From the NCBI GenBank assembly GCA_022574675.1, contig JACZRO010000001.1:22111-86110 (forward strand): a stretch of DNA of 64,000 bases. The letters are read 5' to 3'. Below the pieces are notes generated by a model, which saw only the letters and a program-made list of their open reading frames with translations, ran no database searches and was not told where the DNA came from. The translations under genes were made by a program, and so were the position numbers. The DNA comes from Chloroflexota bacterium. Lineage in GTDB: Bacteria; Chloroflexota; Dehalococcoidia; Lucifugimonadales; Lucifugimonadaceae. Below are positions 47,516 to 57,074 of the stretch, piece by piece. The stretch's first letter is position 1; each line of letters opens with the position of its first letter.

Positions 47516-47902
47516 ATGCCGAGAAGAGTTCGCACACGACGTCGTGAGAGGAAGTTCGTCCCGCAGGGGCACGCTTTCGTTTCCGCCACGTTCAACAACA
47601 CCATCGTGACCCTGACCGAGCCGAATGGCAACGTGCTGTCATGGGCGAGCGCCGGGACTGTCGGGTTCCGCGGTTCGCGCAAAGGAACAGCGTTCGCCGC
47701 GCAGCGCGCCGGAGAGGCCGCCGCCCGCAAGGCGATGGACCACGGACTGCGCACCGTCGATGTGATGGTCAAAGGTCCAGGATCCGGCCGTGAGGCGGCG
47801 ATCCGATCCTTGCAGTCCACGGGCCTGCGTATCACGAGCATTAAAGACGTAACACCGGTGCCGCACAACGGATGCCGGCCGCCGAAGAAACGCCGGGTTT
47901 AG
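47516..47902 (+). CDS. rpsK: 30S ribosomal protein S11
   Basis: A 128-residue S11: [20 protein letters not shown], then [35 protein letters not shown] and [16 protein letters not shown], the invariant ending. Confidence 0.98.
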   Translation: MPRRVRTRRRERKFVPQGHAFVSATFNNTIVTLTEPNGNVLSWASAGTVGFRGSRKGTAFAAQRAGEAAARKAMDHGLRTVDVMVKGPGSGREAAIRSLQSTGLRITSIKDVTPVPHNGCRPPKKRRV

Positions 47903-48031
47903 CCCCCGGCGGCACGGAGCGCCTCGTCGCACCGGTGACGCGCTTTCCAAGACAGGGTCCGGCAATCACCGTTCACGTCCAGATCCGCCCCAGCACGCCC
48001 CGTACAGGGCGAAAGGATTCATCAGGCTTAA

Positions 48032-48676
48032 ATGGCGAGGTATAACGGCCCGGTCTGCAGGCTTTGCAGGCGGGTAGGAGAAAAGCTTTTCCTCAAGGGT
48101 GAGCGCTGCTACACGCCGCGCTGCGCCGTAGACAAGCGCAGGTCGCCCCCGGGCGAGCAGGCGGCCAACGCAGGATTTCAGCGACGCCGTCGAATTTCCG
48201 AACACGGCACGCAGTTGCGGGAGAAACAAAAGGCTCGTTACGTGTACGGCACCCTTGAGCGCCAGTTCAGAAACTACATGAAAGAGGCGTCTCGTTCGAC
48301 CGGCGTGACCGGCGAGCGGCTGATGCAACTCCTTGAACGGCGGCTAGACAACGTCGTGTACAGGCTCGCTTTTGGCGATTCCCGAAGCCAGGCAAGGCAA
48401 CTGGTCAATCACGGTCACTTCCAGGTCAACGGGCGACGGGTTGATATTCCGTCGTACCTTGTGAAACCGGGCGACGTGATCTCGTGGCGTGAACAGTCGC
48501 GTTCCAACGAATACTTCAAGACAATGAAAGAGACCTTGCCAAAGCGAACGGTTCCCGGCTGGCTCCAGTTGAACGCCGAGAACGCGATCGGCACGGTCGC
48601 CGCGCTGCCCGACCCGTCCGAGATCGACACCAAGGTCGACACCCGGATGATCGTCGAGTTCTACTCCAGGCGCTAA
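48032..48676 (+). CDS. rpsD: 30S ribosomal protein S4, zinc-binding form
   Basis: A 214-residue S4. The N-terminal zinc site uses Cys9, Cys12, Cys26 and Cys31 (CRLC, GERCYTPRC). The S4 RNA-binding domain follows: LMQLLERRLDNVVYRLAF, SRSQARQLVNHGHFQVNGRR and PSYLVKPGDVI. A primary 16S binder. Confidence 0.98.
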   Translation: MARYNGPVCRLCRRVGEKLFLKGERCYTPRCAVDKRRSPPGEQAANAGFQRRRRISEHGTQLREKQKARYVYGTLERQFRNYMKEASRSTGVTGERLMQLLERRLDNVVYRLAFGDSRSQARQLVNHGHFQVNGRRVDIPSYLVKPGDVISWREQSRSNEYFKTMKETLPKRTVPGWLQLNAENAIGTVAALPDPSEIDTKVDTRMIVEFYSRR

Positions 48677-48688
48677 GGGGTCTCCTCG

Positions 48689-49780
48689 ATGCTAGACAAT
48701 CTGTACGGGCTTCCGACAACTGAAGAGCTTCAACCCGTGGTTCCCGAGATCCCGCAGCTCGCCATCTCGATCATCGAGATGGGCGACACTTACGGGAAGT
48801 TCTCGGCCGAGCCACTTGAGCGGGGATGGGCGACAACGCTCGGCAACGCCCTCCGGCGTGTGCTTTTGAGTTCGCTGCCGGGTACAGCCGTTTCCTGGGT
48901 CAAGATCGACGGGGTGCTGCATGAGTACTCGACGATCCCCCACGTAAAGGAAGAGGTCACCGAGCTCTTGATGAACATCAAGAGCATGCGTCTCCGATCG
49001 CTCGCTGACCGCCCGGGCCGCCTGCGGCTTGAGGTGGACGGTGAGGGTGAGGTAAGGGCCGGCGATGTTATGGCGTCGTCGGATTTCGAGATCGTCAACC
49101 CTGAGCTTCACCTGATGTCGCTCGACTCGCCCGAGGCGCGCGTCTCGATCGAGATGAATGTCGAACAGGGCACGGGTTACGTTCCCGCGGCGCACGAGGC
49201 CGGCCTCCCGATCGGCGTACTCCCGGTCGATGCCGTATTCACGCCGGTGCGCAAGTGTGGATTCAAGGTAGAGGCCACGCGGGTCGGCCAGAAGACCGAC
49301 CTGGAGCGCCTGATCATCGAGGTCTGGACCGACGCCACGCTGACGCCGCTGGAGGCGATACGCGCCGCCGCGTCGCAGTTGATGGATCGGTTCTACCTGT
49401 TCGCCCACCTCGAGACGGAGCCGGCAGAGGGCGATGCTCCGGCGCACGGCGACGTGGCGCCCGAGGTGTACAACACGCCCGTGGAGACGCTCGACCTTTC
49501 GGCGCGCACGCTCAACTGCCTGAAACGGGCCGGGGTTCACCGGGTCGGTGAAGTGCTTGAGATGCCGCGCCGTGACCTGCTCAAGATCAGGAACTTCGGC
49601 CAGAAGTCTCTCGACGAGTTGTATGAACGACTTGAGGAGAAGGGGTTCTGGTCGCCTGAAGGGCCTGCCGAGGAGTCCGGGACCACTGATGACTCCGGGG
49701 ATTCTGGAGAAGCCGCCAGCGAAGAGGGCCAGGAAAAGGTCGTCGCGGTAAGCGCCGGGGAGACTGAAGATGAGGCATAA
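48689..49780 (+). CDS. rpoA: DNA-directed RNA polymerase alpha subunit
   Basis: A 363-residue alpha subunit. The dimerisation domain has YGKFSAEPLERGWATTLGNA and RRVLLSSLPGTAV, and the CTD (about 263-322) has LDLSARTLNCLKRAGV and RNFGQKSLDELYERL. Residues 323-363 form an acidic Glu/Ser/Gly tail beyond the normal C-terminus. It overlaps rplQ by 11 bases. Confidence 0.98.
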   Translation: MLDNLYGLPTTEELQPVVPEIPQLAISIIEMGDTYGKFSAEPLERGWATTLGNALRRVLLSSLPGTAVSWVKIDGVLHEYSTIPHVKEEVTELLMNIKSMRLRSLADRPGRLRLEVDGEGEVRAGDVMASSDFEIVNPELHLMSLDSPEARVSIEMNVEQGTGYVPAAHEAGLPIGVLPVDAVFTPVRKCGFKVEATRVGQKTDLERLIIEVWTDATLTPLEAIRAAASQLMDRFYLFAHLETEPAEGDAPAHGDVAPEVYNTPVETLDLSARTLNCLKRAGVHRVGEVLEMPRRDLLKIRNFGQKSLDELYERLEEKGFWSPEGPAEESGTTDDSGDSGEAASEEGQEKVVAVSAGETEDEA

Positions 49781-50123
49781 GGTCTCAGGCCGGGCGTTCG
49801 GACGCCCCGGCCACATCCGGCGCGCGATGTTCCGCAGCATGGTGACCGACTTGCTTCGTCACGGCCGTATCAAGACAACGTTGCAGAAGGCCAAGGAATC
49901 TCGGATCTTCGCCGAGCGTATGATCACGCACGGTAAAGAGGGATCGCTCCACTCTCGCCGACAGGCAGCGGCCTTCATTACGGACGCGTCAGTCGTGAAG
50001 CGGTTGTTCGACGAGATCGCGCCGGAGTTCAAGGACCGCCAGGGCGGCTACACCCGCGTGATCAGGCTCGGGCCCCGCAAGGGCGACGGCGCCGAGATGG
50101 TCATCCTCGAACTGGTTTCCTGA
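49770..50123 (+). CDS. rplQ: 50S ribosomal protein L17
   Basis: A 117-residue L17: MRHKVSGRAFGRPGHIRRAM, TDLLRHGRIKTTLQKAKESR, RQGGYTRVIRLGPRKGDGAE and MVILELV. It starts within rpoA. Confidence 0.98.
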   Translation: MRHKVSGRAFGRPGHIRRAMFRSMVTDLLRHGRIKTTLQKAKESRIFAERMITHGKEGSLHSRRQAAAFITDASVVKRLFDEIAPEFKDRQGGYTRVIRLGPRKGDGAEMVILELVS

Positions 50124-50137
50124 CCCGAACCCGTGGA

Positions 50138-50174
50138 CCCCGGCGCTTCCTGAGATTTCGGGAGGCTTCCGGGG
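50138..50174 (+). other. Stem-loop between rplQ and truA
   Basis: CCCCGG pairs with CCGGGG, extended inward by CTTCC/GGAGG with one wobble pair. CTTTGACTT follows, only a weak T-run. It lies 17 bases before the truA start and could limit readthrough or translation. Confidence 0.4.
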
Positions 50175-50190
50175 CTTTGACTTATCAATA

Positions 50191-50967
50191 ATGCGGATCG
50201 GGCTCGTAATCGAATATGACGGCACGGACCTGCACGGTTCACAGTTGCAGGCCCGGGACCGGACAGTACAGGGAGAGATTGAAGCCGCCCTGCGGAAGGT
50301 ATTTGGCCGGCCGGCGAGGCTCAGCCTGGCCAGCCGCACCGATGCCGGGGTGCATGGAACGGGCCAGGTGGGGGCGTTCAACGTCGAGACGGACCTGGAC
50401 GATCAAAAGATCCGGGACGCATTGAATCACTACCTCCCCGACGATGTTGCGATCGTCTGCGCCTCCCGGGTCGCGGATGATTTCGACCCGAGACGGGATG
50501 CCGTAAGCAGGGAGTACAGATACACAATCAAAGATAGGCGCTCCCGATCGCCGTTTGCCAGGTACCGGACGGCACACGTCCGTCAGCGGTTGGACGAGGC
50601 GGCGATGGACGAGGCCGCGGCCCGCTTGAACGGTGAACACGACTTCGCGGCGTTCGCCGGTCCGGCGACTCCGCCAGATGCGATCACCGTCAGACGGGTG
50701 GAACACGCGAAGGTCAGCCGCAACGGCGACGAGGTCGAGTTCGACATCCGCGGGAATGCGTTCTTGCACCAGCAGGTGCGGCGCATAGCAGGCGCCCTGG
50801 TGCGCGTGGGTCGCGCTCAGATGGACGGCGATCAGTTCCAGGCGCTGATCGACCAGGCCGAACGCGGGCGGGCAAAAGACCTCGCTCCAGCACGCGGACT
50901 GTGTTTGACGAAGGTAAACTATCCAGGCGCAGATGTAACCGGACTTCCCCGCGCCGCCAGAGATTGA
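50191..50967 (+). CDS. truA: tRNA pseudouridine synthase A
   Basis: A 258-residue enzyme making pseudouridine at tRNA positions 38-40. Active-site region LASRTDAGVHGTGQVGAF contains the catalytic Asp; then DFDPRRDAVSREYRYTI, ARYRTAHVRQRLD and FLHQQVRRIAGALVRVG. No good Shine-Dalgarno precedes the ATG. It sits between rplQ and rplM, a common order. Confidence 0.96.
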   Translation: MRIGLVIEYDGTDLHGSQLQARDRTVQGEIEAALRKVFGRPARLSLASRTDAGVHGTGQVGAFNVETDLDDQKIRDALNHYLPDDVAIVCASRVADDFDPRRDAVSREYRYTIKDRRSRSPFARYRTAHVRQRLDEAAMDEAAARLNGEHDFAAFAGPATPPDAITVRRVEHAKVSRNGDEVEFDIRGNAFLHQQVRRIAGALVRVGRAQMDGDQFQALIDQAERGRAKDLAPARGLCLTKVNYPGADVTGLPRAARD

Positions 50968-50978
50968 GCAACGTTTAG

Positions 50979-51440
50979 ATGGTCACCAGGCTTAAGCCTT
51001 ATAACCCTAGCGCCTCGGACCTTGAGGCGGACTGGCACGTAATCGACGCCGATGATCAGGTCCTCGGCCGACTTACGACGAAGATCGCAATACTGTTGAT
51101 GGGCAAGCACAAGCCGGAATACGTTCCGCACCTGCTCAGCGGTGATTTCGTCGTCGTGATCAATGCCGACAAAGTGAAGATCACCGGCAACAAGGCGACG
51201 CAGAAAGAGTATCTGCGGCACAGCCAGTACCCGGGCAATTTGAAGCGAATATCGTACGAGATGATGCGGGAGCGCCATCCCGATCGGATCGTCCAGCACT
51301 CCGTCAAGGGGATGCTGCCGAAGACGAAACTTGGCGCCCGAATGTTGTCCCGGCTCAAGATCTACGCCGGACCTGAACACCCGCACGAGGCGCAGATCAA
51401 GGGCGCCGAGAAGGCGCGCTCAACAAAAGGGGATGCCTAG
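50979..51440 (+). CDS. rplM: 50S ribosomal protein L13
   Basis: A 153-residue L13: DWHVIDADDQVLGRLTTKIA, MGKHKPEYVPHLLSGDFVVV, ADKVKITGNKATQKEY and the basic C-terminus. The stop TAG is immediately followed by the TTG of rpsI. Confidence 0.97.
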   Translation: MVTRLKPYNPSASDLEADWHVIDADDQVLGRLTTKIAILLMGKHKPEYVPHLLSGDFVVVINADKVKITGNKATQKEYLRHSQYPGNLKRISYEMMRERHPDRIVQHSVKGMLPKTKLGARMLSRLKIYAGPEHPHEAQIKGAEKARSTKGDA

Positions 51441-51839
51441 TTGACCACGGATCAGCACTACTACTACGGCACGGGTCGCCGGAAAAGCGCGGTCGCGCGT
51501 GTGCGCGTTTACGCGACGCCGGGCGGCATCACGGTCAACGGCCGGCCCGCAGAAGAGGCGCTCCCCGCTGAGAAGATGATTCACGAGGCCACCGCCCCGC
51601 TTCGCACCTGCGAGTTGCTGGATAAGGTCACCGTTGTCGCCAAGATCTCTGGCGGCGGAACTTCCGGCCAGTCCGGCGCGCTGGCGCACGGCATCGCCCG
51701 GGCGCTTCTGGTCATGGACCCGAACCTGCGCGCTCCGCTGCGCGCAGGAGGGCACCTGACCCGGGACGCTCGTGTCAAGGAAAGCAAGAAGTACGGCCTG
51801 AAGAGGGCCCGCAAGGCGCCGCAGTACACCAAGCGGTAG
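51441..51839 (+). CDS. rpsI: 30S ribosomal protein S9
   Basis: A 132-residue S9 from TTG: YYYGTGRRKSAVARVRVYAT, SGGGTSGQSGALAHGIARAL and the ending PLRAGGHLTRDARVKESKKY, RARKAPQYTKR, whose C-terminal Arg contacts P-site tRNA. Last gene of the superoperon. Confidence 0.98.
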   Translation: MTTDQHYYYGTGRRKSAVARVRVYATPGGITVNGRPAEEALPAEKMIHEATAPLRTCELLDKVTVVAKISGGGTSGQSGALAHGIARALLVMDPNLRAPLRAGGHLTRDARVKESKKYGLKRARKAPQYTKR

Positions 51840-51870
51840 AGAGTCCTTCGGCGCTCCTGTCACACCAGCG

Positions 51871-51896
51871 ACACCCCCGATTGAATCCGGGGGTGT
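51871..51896 (+). terminator. Intrinsic terminator after rpsI
   Basis: ACACCCCCG and CGGGGGTGT form a 9-bp stem around an 8-base loop, followed by TTTCGCG and further T-rich sequence. It ends the ribosomal superoperon and could serve prmC in reverse. Confidence 0.8.
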
Positions 51897-51984
51897 TTCG
51901 CGTTCGGAATTTCTTCGCCGATCGAGTTCACCTCGAATAGCCTTTTTACCACCCGGCCCGAACACGCAATGCGTCCGAACGGCG

Positions 51985-52848
51985 TCAGGCGAGTTCCGCC
52001 GCCACGCAACGTTCCAGCCGGGCGAGGTCGAGCTCGACCCGCACTCGGGCGCCCGGTAGCGCGGCGGCGATAGTTTCGGCAGCGCCGCCGGCCGTCAACG
52101 GGTCGACCTCGAACAATGCCAGCGAACCTGCAGGGTCCATGATGTCCGGAAGCATCGGCGCAAAGCGACGGATCACGTCAAGCCCGTCCTGCCCGCCGAG
52201 CAGCGCAAGCACAGGCTCCCTGCGCACCTCGGCTTCAGCCCGGGTCAGCGTGTCGGACCGCACGTACGGCAGGTTGGCGATCACGAGTTGATACCGGCGG
52301 CCTTCCAACGGGCCGGCGAGGTCACCCTCCAGGAATTCGATACGGTCCGCTACACCAAACTGGCGAGCGTTGGATCGCGCCACGTCCAACGCGCGCGGCG
52401 AGAGGTCCACCGCGTCGATCGCCGCATCCCTCATCTCGGACGCCAGCGTGACCGCAAGCACCCCGCTGCCCGTCCCGATGTCCGCGATCTGAAGGCCGGA
52501 ACGGCCGGCCGCCCATCGGAGCGCCAGATCGACGAGAAGCTCGGTCTCCGGCCGTGGAATCAAAACGTCCGGCGTGACGCCGAACTCGCGACCATAAAAG
52601 GTTCTCCGACCGGTGATGTAGGCGAGGGGTTCCCGGTCCGCGCGACGGTCGGCCGCCCGGCGGAGCGTCGTCTCAGCTTTCGACGGCACGGAATCGCTGA
52701 GCCCGGCGAACATGCGGGCTGCGTCGATCTCCAGTACGTGTTGCAATAAAAGCTCGGCTTCGAGCCGGTACTCCTGGATACCGGCGGCGGCGAGCCGGGC
52801 GCGCGTCCGTTCCAGCAGTTGACGTACGGAGACGCCGGGCCCGGCCAC
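51985..52848 (-). CDS. prmC: Peptide chain release factor N(5)-glutamine methyltransferase
   Basis: A 287-residue class I methyltransferase that modifies the GGQ glutamine of release factors. The N-terminal helical domain is followed by the SAM site LQIADIGTGSGVLAVTLA. The substrate motif, normally NPPY, reads NLPYV here. GTG start, eight bases after the prfA stop, so the enzyme and its substrate RF1 are likely co-expressed. The Leu at the second position of the motif is unusual but keeps the key Asn and Tyr. Confidence 0.9.
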   Translation of the reverse strand: MAGPGVSVRQLLERTRARLAAAGIQEYRLEAELLLQHVLEIDAARMFAGLSDSVPSKAETTLRRAADRRADREPLAYITGRRTFYGREFGVTPDVLIPRPETELLVDLALRWAAGRSGLQIADIGTGSGVLAVTLASEMRDAAIDAVDLSPRALDVARSNARQFGVADRIEFLEGDLAGPLEGRRYQLVIANLPYVRSDTLTRAEAEVRREPVLALLGGQDGLDVIRRFAPMLPDIMDPAGSLALFEVDPLTAGGAAETIAAALPGARVRVELDLARLERCVAAELA

Positions 52849-52856
52849 GGTGTCCT

Positions 52857-53945
52857 TCAGGATCCGGCGCCGACCGCCGCCAGCTTCCGGGCCTGCTCGT
52901 CCCGGAGCAGGGCGTCGACGAACTCGTCCAGTCCACCTTCGAGAAATCGTTGCAGGTTGTGGCTGGTCATGTTGATCCGGTGGTCGGTGACACGGCTCTG
53001 CGGGAAGTTGTAGGTACGTATCTTCTCCGACCGGTCCCCGGTCCCGACCTGGGCCCTGCGGTCCCCGGCGATCGCCTCCTGCTGCTCACGCAGTTGCATG
53101 TCCCACAGGCGAGCGCTCAACACGTTCATAGCGTTCTGCCGGTTCTGAAGCTGAGACCGCTCTTTCTGGGACGTGACGACGAGCCCTGTCGGGATGTGCG
53201 TCATGCGCACGGCGGTGGCGACCTTGTTCACGTTCTGACCTCCGGCGCCGCCGGAATGGTAGATATCCACGCGGATATCCTCGGACTTGATTTCGATCTC
53301 CAGCTCGTCGGGCTTCGGCAGTACCGCCACGGTCGCCGTGGAGGTGTGGACGCGGCCCTGCGACTCAGTGGCCGGAACGCGCTGGACACGGTGCACGCCA
53401 CTTTCGTACTTCAACCGGTTGAAGGCGCCCTGGCCCCGGACCTCGAAGATCACTTCCTTGACGCCACCGATGCCGGTTTCGTTGATATCGACGAGAGTAA
53501 CGTTCCAGTGGACGGACTCGGCGTACCGCTGATACATCCGGTATAGCTCGGCAGCGAACAACCCGGCCTCATCTCCGCCCGCTCCGGCCCGGATTTCGAC
53601 GATCGCGTCGGCATCGGCGGTTACGTCGCGCGGCAGCAGGGCCAGCTCTAGCTCCCCGGTCAGGCGGACCTCCTCCGCCTCGAGCCGCTGGACCTCCTCG
53701 CGCGCCATTTCCGACAGGTCAGGGTCCGCCTCACCGGACAGAATCTCTCGCGCGCCTTCAAGCTCATCCACCACCCGTCCATGCTGCCCCGCAAGCTCCA
53801 CGATGGCCTGGAGTTGTGCGTACTCCTTGCCGAGCCGCCGGATCGCATTTGGATCGGACGCGACAGCCTGGTCGGACATTTCGCGTTCGACTTCGCCATG
53901 ACGATCTACGATCGCCTTGATCTTCTCAAGAGTAGATTCCAGCAC
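52857..53945 (-). CDS. prfA: Peptide chain release factor 1
   Basis: A 362-residue RF1 that recognises UAA and UAG. RF1-specific PAT (PxT) lies in RVPATESQGRVHTS; the catalytic GGQ is in HSGGAGGQNVNKVATAVR. Length is typical. It is upstream of prmC on the same strand. Confidence 0.97.
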   Translation of the reverse strand: MLESTLEKIKAIVDRHGEVEREMSDQAVASDPNAIRRLGKEYAQLQAIVELAGQHGRVVDELEGAREILSGEADPDLSEMAREEVQRLEAEEVRLTGELELALLPRDVTADADAIVEIRAGAGGDEAGLFAAELYRMYQRYAESVHWNVTLVDINETGIGGVKEVIFEVRGQGAFNRLKYESGVHRVQRVPATESQGRVHTSTATVAVLPKPDELEIEIKSEDIRVDIYHSGGAGGQNVNKVATAVRMTHIPTGLVVTSQKERSQLQNRQNAMNVLSARLWDMQLREQQEAIAGDRRAQVGTGDRSEKIRTYNFPQSRVTDHRINMTSHNLQRFLEGGLDEFVDALLRDEQARKLAAVGAGS

Positions 53946-54043
53946 GGACTCAGAATATCACGGGGTGGTTGCGCCCCTGGGCCGGTGGGGAATCATAACG
54001 AAAGACCAGAGCAGCCCGTCATTGCGACCCAGTGTCGGCGGCG

Positions 54044-55327
54044 CTACGCCCCCCGGACAGCCCTTGCGATCGCCTCTACGTCCAACGACACCCCGGCCTG
54101 GCCGGAATCCTCCTGGAGCGGCCTGAGGGAGCCCTCTCCAGACTCAAGCTCACGATCGCCGATGATCAGGGCGTAACGGGCGTTAAGGGCGTTGCTGTAC
54201 CTCATCTGGGCGCGCATGCTGCGGCCGGCGGGAGCAACCAGCACGGCAACACCGGCGGCCCGCAACCCGGCAGCGAGCGAGGCGCCGCGCCGTCCCGCGG
54301 CCTCGCCCAGGTGGACGATGACAACATCGGGGCCGATCTCCGGAGACTCGAAGTCTTCCTGGGACTTGACGTGGGCGACCAGGCGGTCCAGCCCGCTGGC
54401 AAATCCAATGCCCGGAGTTGGCTGTCCGCCGATCTCCTCGATCAGTCCGTCGTACCGGCCGCCACCTAGCAAGGTGCTCTGCCCTGCGGCGTTCTCCGGC
54501 TCGATCTCGAACACCGTCCGCGTGTAGTAGTCAAGCCCGCGGACGAGCCGGTGATCGACGTAGTAGTCAAGGTCCGGGTACGTTTCCTTGAGCCCTTCCA
54601 GCAGCGCAAGAACCAGAACCCAGTGCGCTTTGCAGGCGTTGCACAGGTAGTCGGTCGATTTAGGGGCTGTGTCGCCTATCGACTGGCACTGCGACTTCTT
54701 GCAGTCAAGCAACCTCAGCGGCGCACGTTCCAGGCGCCGTCGGTCGTCGTCGCAGATATCGTCGATGTGATCCCGGTAATAGTCGCGTAGCGCGTCAAGG
54801 TAGGCCGGACGGCACTCGGAATCCCCGATGCTGTTTACTCGAAGGCTCGCGCCGGAGATGTTCAGAGCCCGGACAAACGACCACCCGAGCTCCATCACCT
54901 CGACATCCACGTACGGAGATCCGTCCCCTATCGCCTCAACGCCGAACTGAGAGAACTGCCGGAACCTTCCAGCCTGAGGCCGTTCGTAACGGAAGAAGTT
55001 CGCCTGGTAGTACATGCGCACGGGCTGCGGTTGATTGTGCAGTCCGTGCTCGATGTATGCCCGGCAAACGCCCGCGGTCCCTTCCGGCCGCAGGGTCATC
55101 GAATCCCCGCCATGATCCTCGAAGGTATACATCTCCTTCTGGACGATGTCGGTGGCGTCGCCCACACCCCGCTCGAACAGGTCGGTGGCCTCGAAGACCG
55201 GGGTGTCGATACGGCCGTAACCGAATCGAGATGCGACTTCTGCCGCTGTGCGCATGGCGAACGACCAGTAAGGCTGATCGCCGGGAAGTATGTCGTAGGT
55301 GCCGCGGGGCGCGCGGAAGGAAGGCAT
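54044..55327 (-). CDS. hisS: Histidyl-tRNA synthetase
   Basis: A 427-residue class II synthetase. Motif 1 region FGYGRIDTPVFEATDLFERG, motif 2 FRYERPQAGRFRQFSQFG, the histidine-A loop LVRGLDYYTRTVFEI and motif 3 PGIGFASGLDRL are present. The C-terminal anticodon domain follows. ATG start with normal length; it lies upstream of prfA on the same strand after a 98-bp spacer. Confidence 0.97.
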   Translation of the reverse strand: MPSFRAPRGTYDILPGDQPYWSFAMRTAAEVASRFGYGRIDTPVFEATDLFERGVGDATDIVQKEMYTFEDHGGDSMTLRPEGTAGVCRAYIEHGLHNQPQPVRMYYQANFFRYERPQAGRFRQFSQFGVEAIGDGSPYVDVEVMELGWSFVRALNISGASLRVNSIGDSECRPAYLDALRDYYRDHIDDICDDDRRRLERAPLRLLDCKKSQCQSIGDTAPKSTDYLCNACKAHWVLVLALLEGLKETYPDLDYYVDHRLVRGLDYYTRTVFEIEPENAAGQSTLLGGGRYDGLIEEIGGQPTPGIGFASGLDRLVAHVKSQEDFESPEIGPDVVIVHLGEAAGRRGASLAAGLRAAGVAVLVAPAGRSMRAQMRYSNALNARYALIIGDRELESGEGSLRPLQEDSGQAGVSLDVEAIARAVRGA

Positions 55328-55435
55328 CAGGCCCGCTCCTTCATCTGCCGACTTCCGGGTTCATTCCCGGTACCGTCGGCGAGGATAGCCGTGATCGGTG
55401 TGTATGCCGGGCCTGCCGCCCCCTGATTACGAGGA

Positions 55436-56620
55436 CTACGAGCCCAGCCCCGCATGCTGGAAGATCTTGCCTTCGGTCTTAATGGACGGGGCGAAGATCA
55501 TTTCCGCATCGTGCATCTCCCGCACTGTGGAAGCGCCGACCATCCCCATCGATATCTCAAGTGCGCCGACCAGGTTCTGTGTGCCGTCTGTGAGCGATGA
55601 CGGCCCCAGTAGTATCTGCTCAAGGCTGGCCGTGGTGCCGACCTCGATCCGCGTGCCCCTCGGCAGCGACGCGTGCGGCGTGGCCATGCCCCAGTTGAAG
55701 CCCAGCCCCGGAGCTTCTTTCGCCTGAGCGAACGGCGTGCCGATCATGACGGCATCGGCCCCGGCGGCGATGGACTTGCAGACGTCTCCACCCGTCCTGA
55801 TGCCGCCATCGGTAATGATCGGGACGTAGCGGCCCGTGTCTTCGAAGTACTGGTCCCGGGCGTATGCCGTCTGGATGGTCGCCGTGACCTGTGGGACGCC
55901 GATACCGAGGACCTCCCGGCTCGTGCAGGCGGCGCCGGGGCCGACCCCGACGAGGACGCCGGAGACGCCCTGCTCCATTAGCTGACGCGTCACCTCCGGG
56001 CTGACGGTGTTGCCGACCAGCACGGGGAGTCCGATGCTCTCGACAAGTTCCGAGAAGATCAGGCCGCGGAGACTCTTCGAAATATGTTTGACGGTCGTCA
56101 CGGTGGACTGTACGACAAGGATTTCTGCGCCGGCCTCTTTAACTATCGGGGCCAGTCGTTTGGTATTGGCCGGGATAACGGAAACGGCGCACGTGGCGCC
56201 GCTTGCCTTGATCTCTTCAACCCGGCGGGACACGAGGTCATCCTGTACGGGCTTGCTGTAAATCTTCTGGAGGAAGGCGGTCGCTTCCGCACGGGGTTTG
56301 CTTGCGATGTCTGAGTAGATCTCCTCGGTGTCCTCGTATCGAGTCTGCAAGCCGTCAAGGTTCAGAACCGCCAGTCCGCCGAGCCGGTGCAACTCCGCCG
56401 CAAACGCGGGATTTACGACGGCGTCCATCGCCGACGCCAGGAAGGGAATCTTGAACTCGTGCCCATCAAGCGTGAACGTTGTGTCCACGCCCTCCGGATT
56501 GACCGTTATCTCGCCGGGAGCGATGGCGACATCATCAAAACCGTATGCACGCTTGAGTTCCTTGAGCTGGGCCAACGCGGACGGTACCCCCAAACGGTAT
56601 GGGCTATGGTGTCGTTTCAC
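55436..56620 (-). CDS. GuaB3-type IMP dehydrogenase/GMP reductase-related protein
   Basis: A 394-residue protein of the IMPDH/GMPR TIM-barrel family, without the CBS pair of GuaB. It matches the GuaB3 subtype: RAYGFDDVAIAPG near the N-terminus, IPFLASAMDAVVNPAFAAEL, and the active-site loop GPGAACTSREVLGIGVPQ with the catalytic Cys. It may oxidise IMP to XMP or reduce GMP; this subtype has not been assigned one reaction from sequence alone. GTG start. It is on the same strand as hisS. Confidence 0.88.
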   Translation of the reverse strand: MKRHHSPYRLGVPSALAQLKELKRAYGFDDVAIAPGEITVNPEGVDTTFTLDGHEFKIPFLASAMDAVVNPAFAAELHRLGGLAVLNLDGLQTRYEDTEEIYSDIASKPRAEATAFLQKIYSKPVQDDLVSRRVEEIKASGATCAVSVIPANTKRLAPIVKEAGAEILVVQSTVTTVKHISKSLRGLIFSELVESIGLPVLVGNTVSPEVTRQLMEQGVSGVLVGVGPGAACTSREVLGIGVPQVTATIQTAYARDQYFEDTGRYVPIITDGGIRTGGDVCKSIAAGADAVMIGTPFAQAKEAPGLGFNWGMATPHASLPRGTRIEVGTTASLEQILLGPSSLTDGTQNLVGALEISMGMVGASTVREMHDAEMIFAPSIKTEGKIFQHAGLGS

Positions 56621-57074
56621 CCATCCCGGCCCGAGAACACATCCGGGGGACAGATTCGGCGGTGAACCCGAAACCGGTCCGAATTACGAATTTCGACGCG
56701 CCGTTGCGGAAATGGGTATCGGGCGAGTATACGACCGCGTCAGGGTATCCGGAAGCGGGTCGCCGGAACCCGGTTTTCCCCTGTCGAAATTGGCAGCGTG
56801 ATTGGCCCCGGGTACAAAACCGTTATCCGTTCGTGCTAACCTCGTGTTCCACCGCTAACTCCATACCCTCCCGGGGTTCCGAAAACGCCGGGCGCGGAGA
56901 GGTGAGTGACGGGGCAATAGCCCGAAGATATCCGGCCGACGGCATGCACCACCAAATGCAGGCGTACGGCGTCACGGAGATCAACGAGGAGACGCCCCGG
57001 CCTGCGGCGCCGCCGCCCGCTCCCCTACGCGTCCTGACGAATATCGGTGCGTCACGGTCCAGAGCGAGCAACAG
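56621..57074. other. Divergent intergenic region without a recognised gene
   Basis: About 450 bases between the GuaB3-like gene (minus) and the P1 peptidase gene (plus). Short open frames exist in both directions but lack family similarity and good ribosome-binding sites. It presumably carries both promoters; no strong -10/-35 pair was identified. Confidence 0.45.

Noticed and set aside
48692-49840. 382-residue minus-strand open frame
   Set aside because: Mirror of rpoA, no ribosome-binding site or domain.
56823-57071. 82-residue minus-strand open frame
   Set aside because: No family resemblance, no clear ribosome-binding site, and it sits in a promoter-containing spacer.
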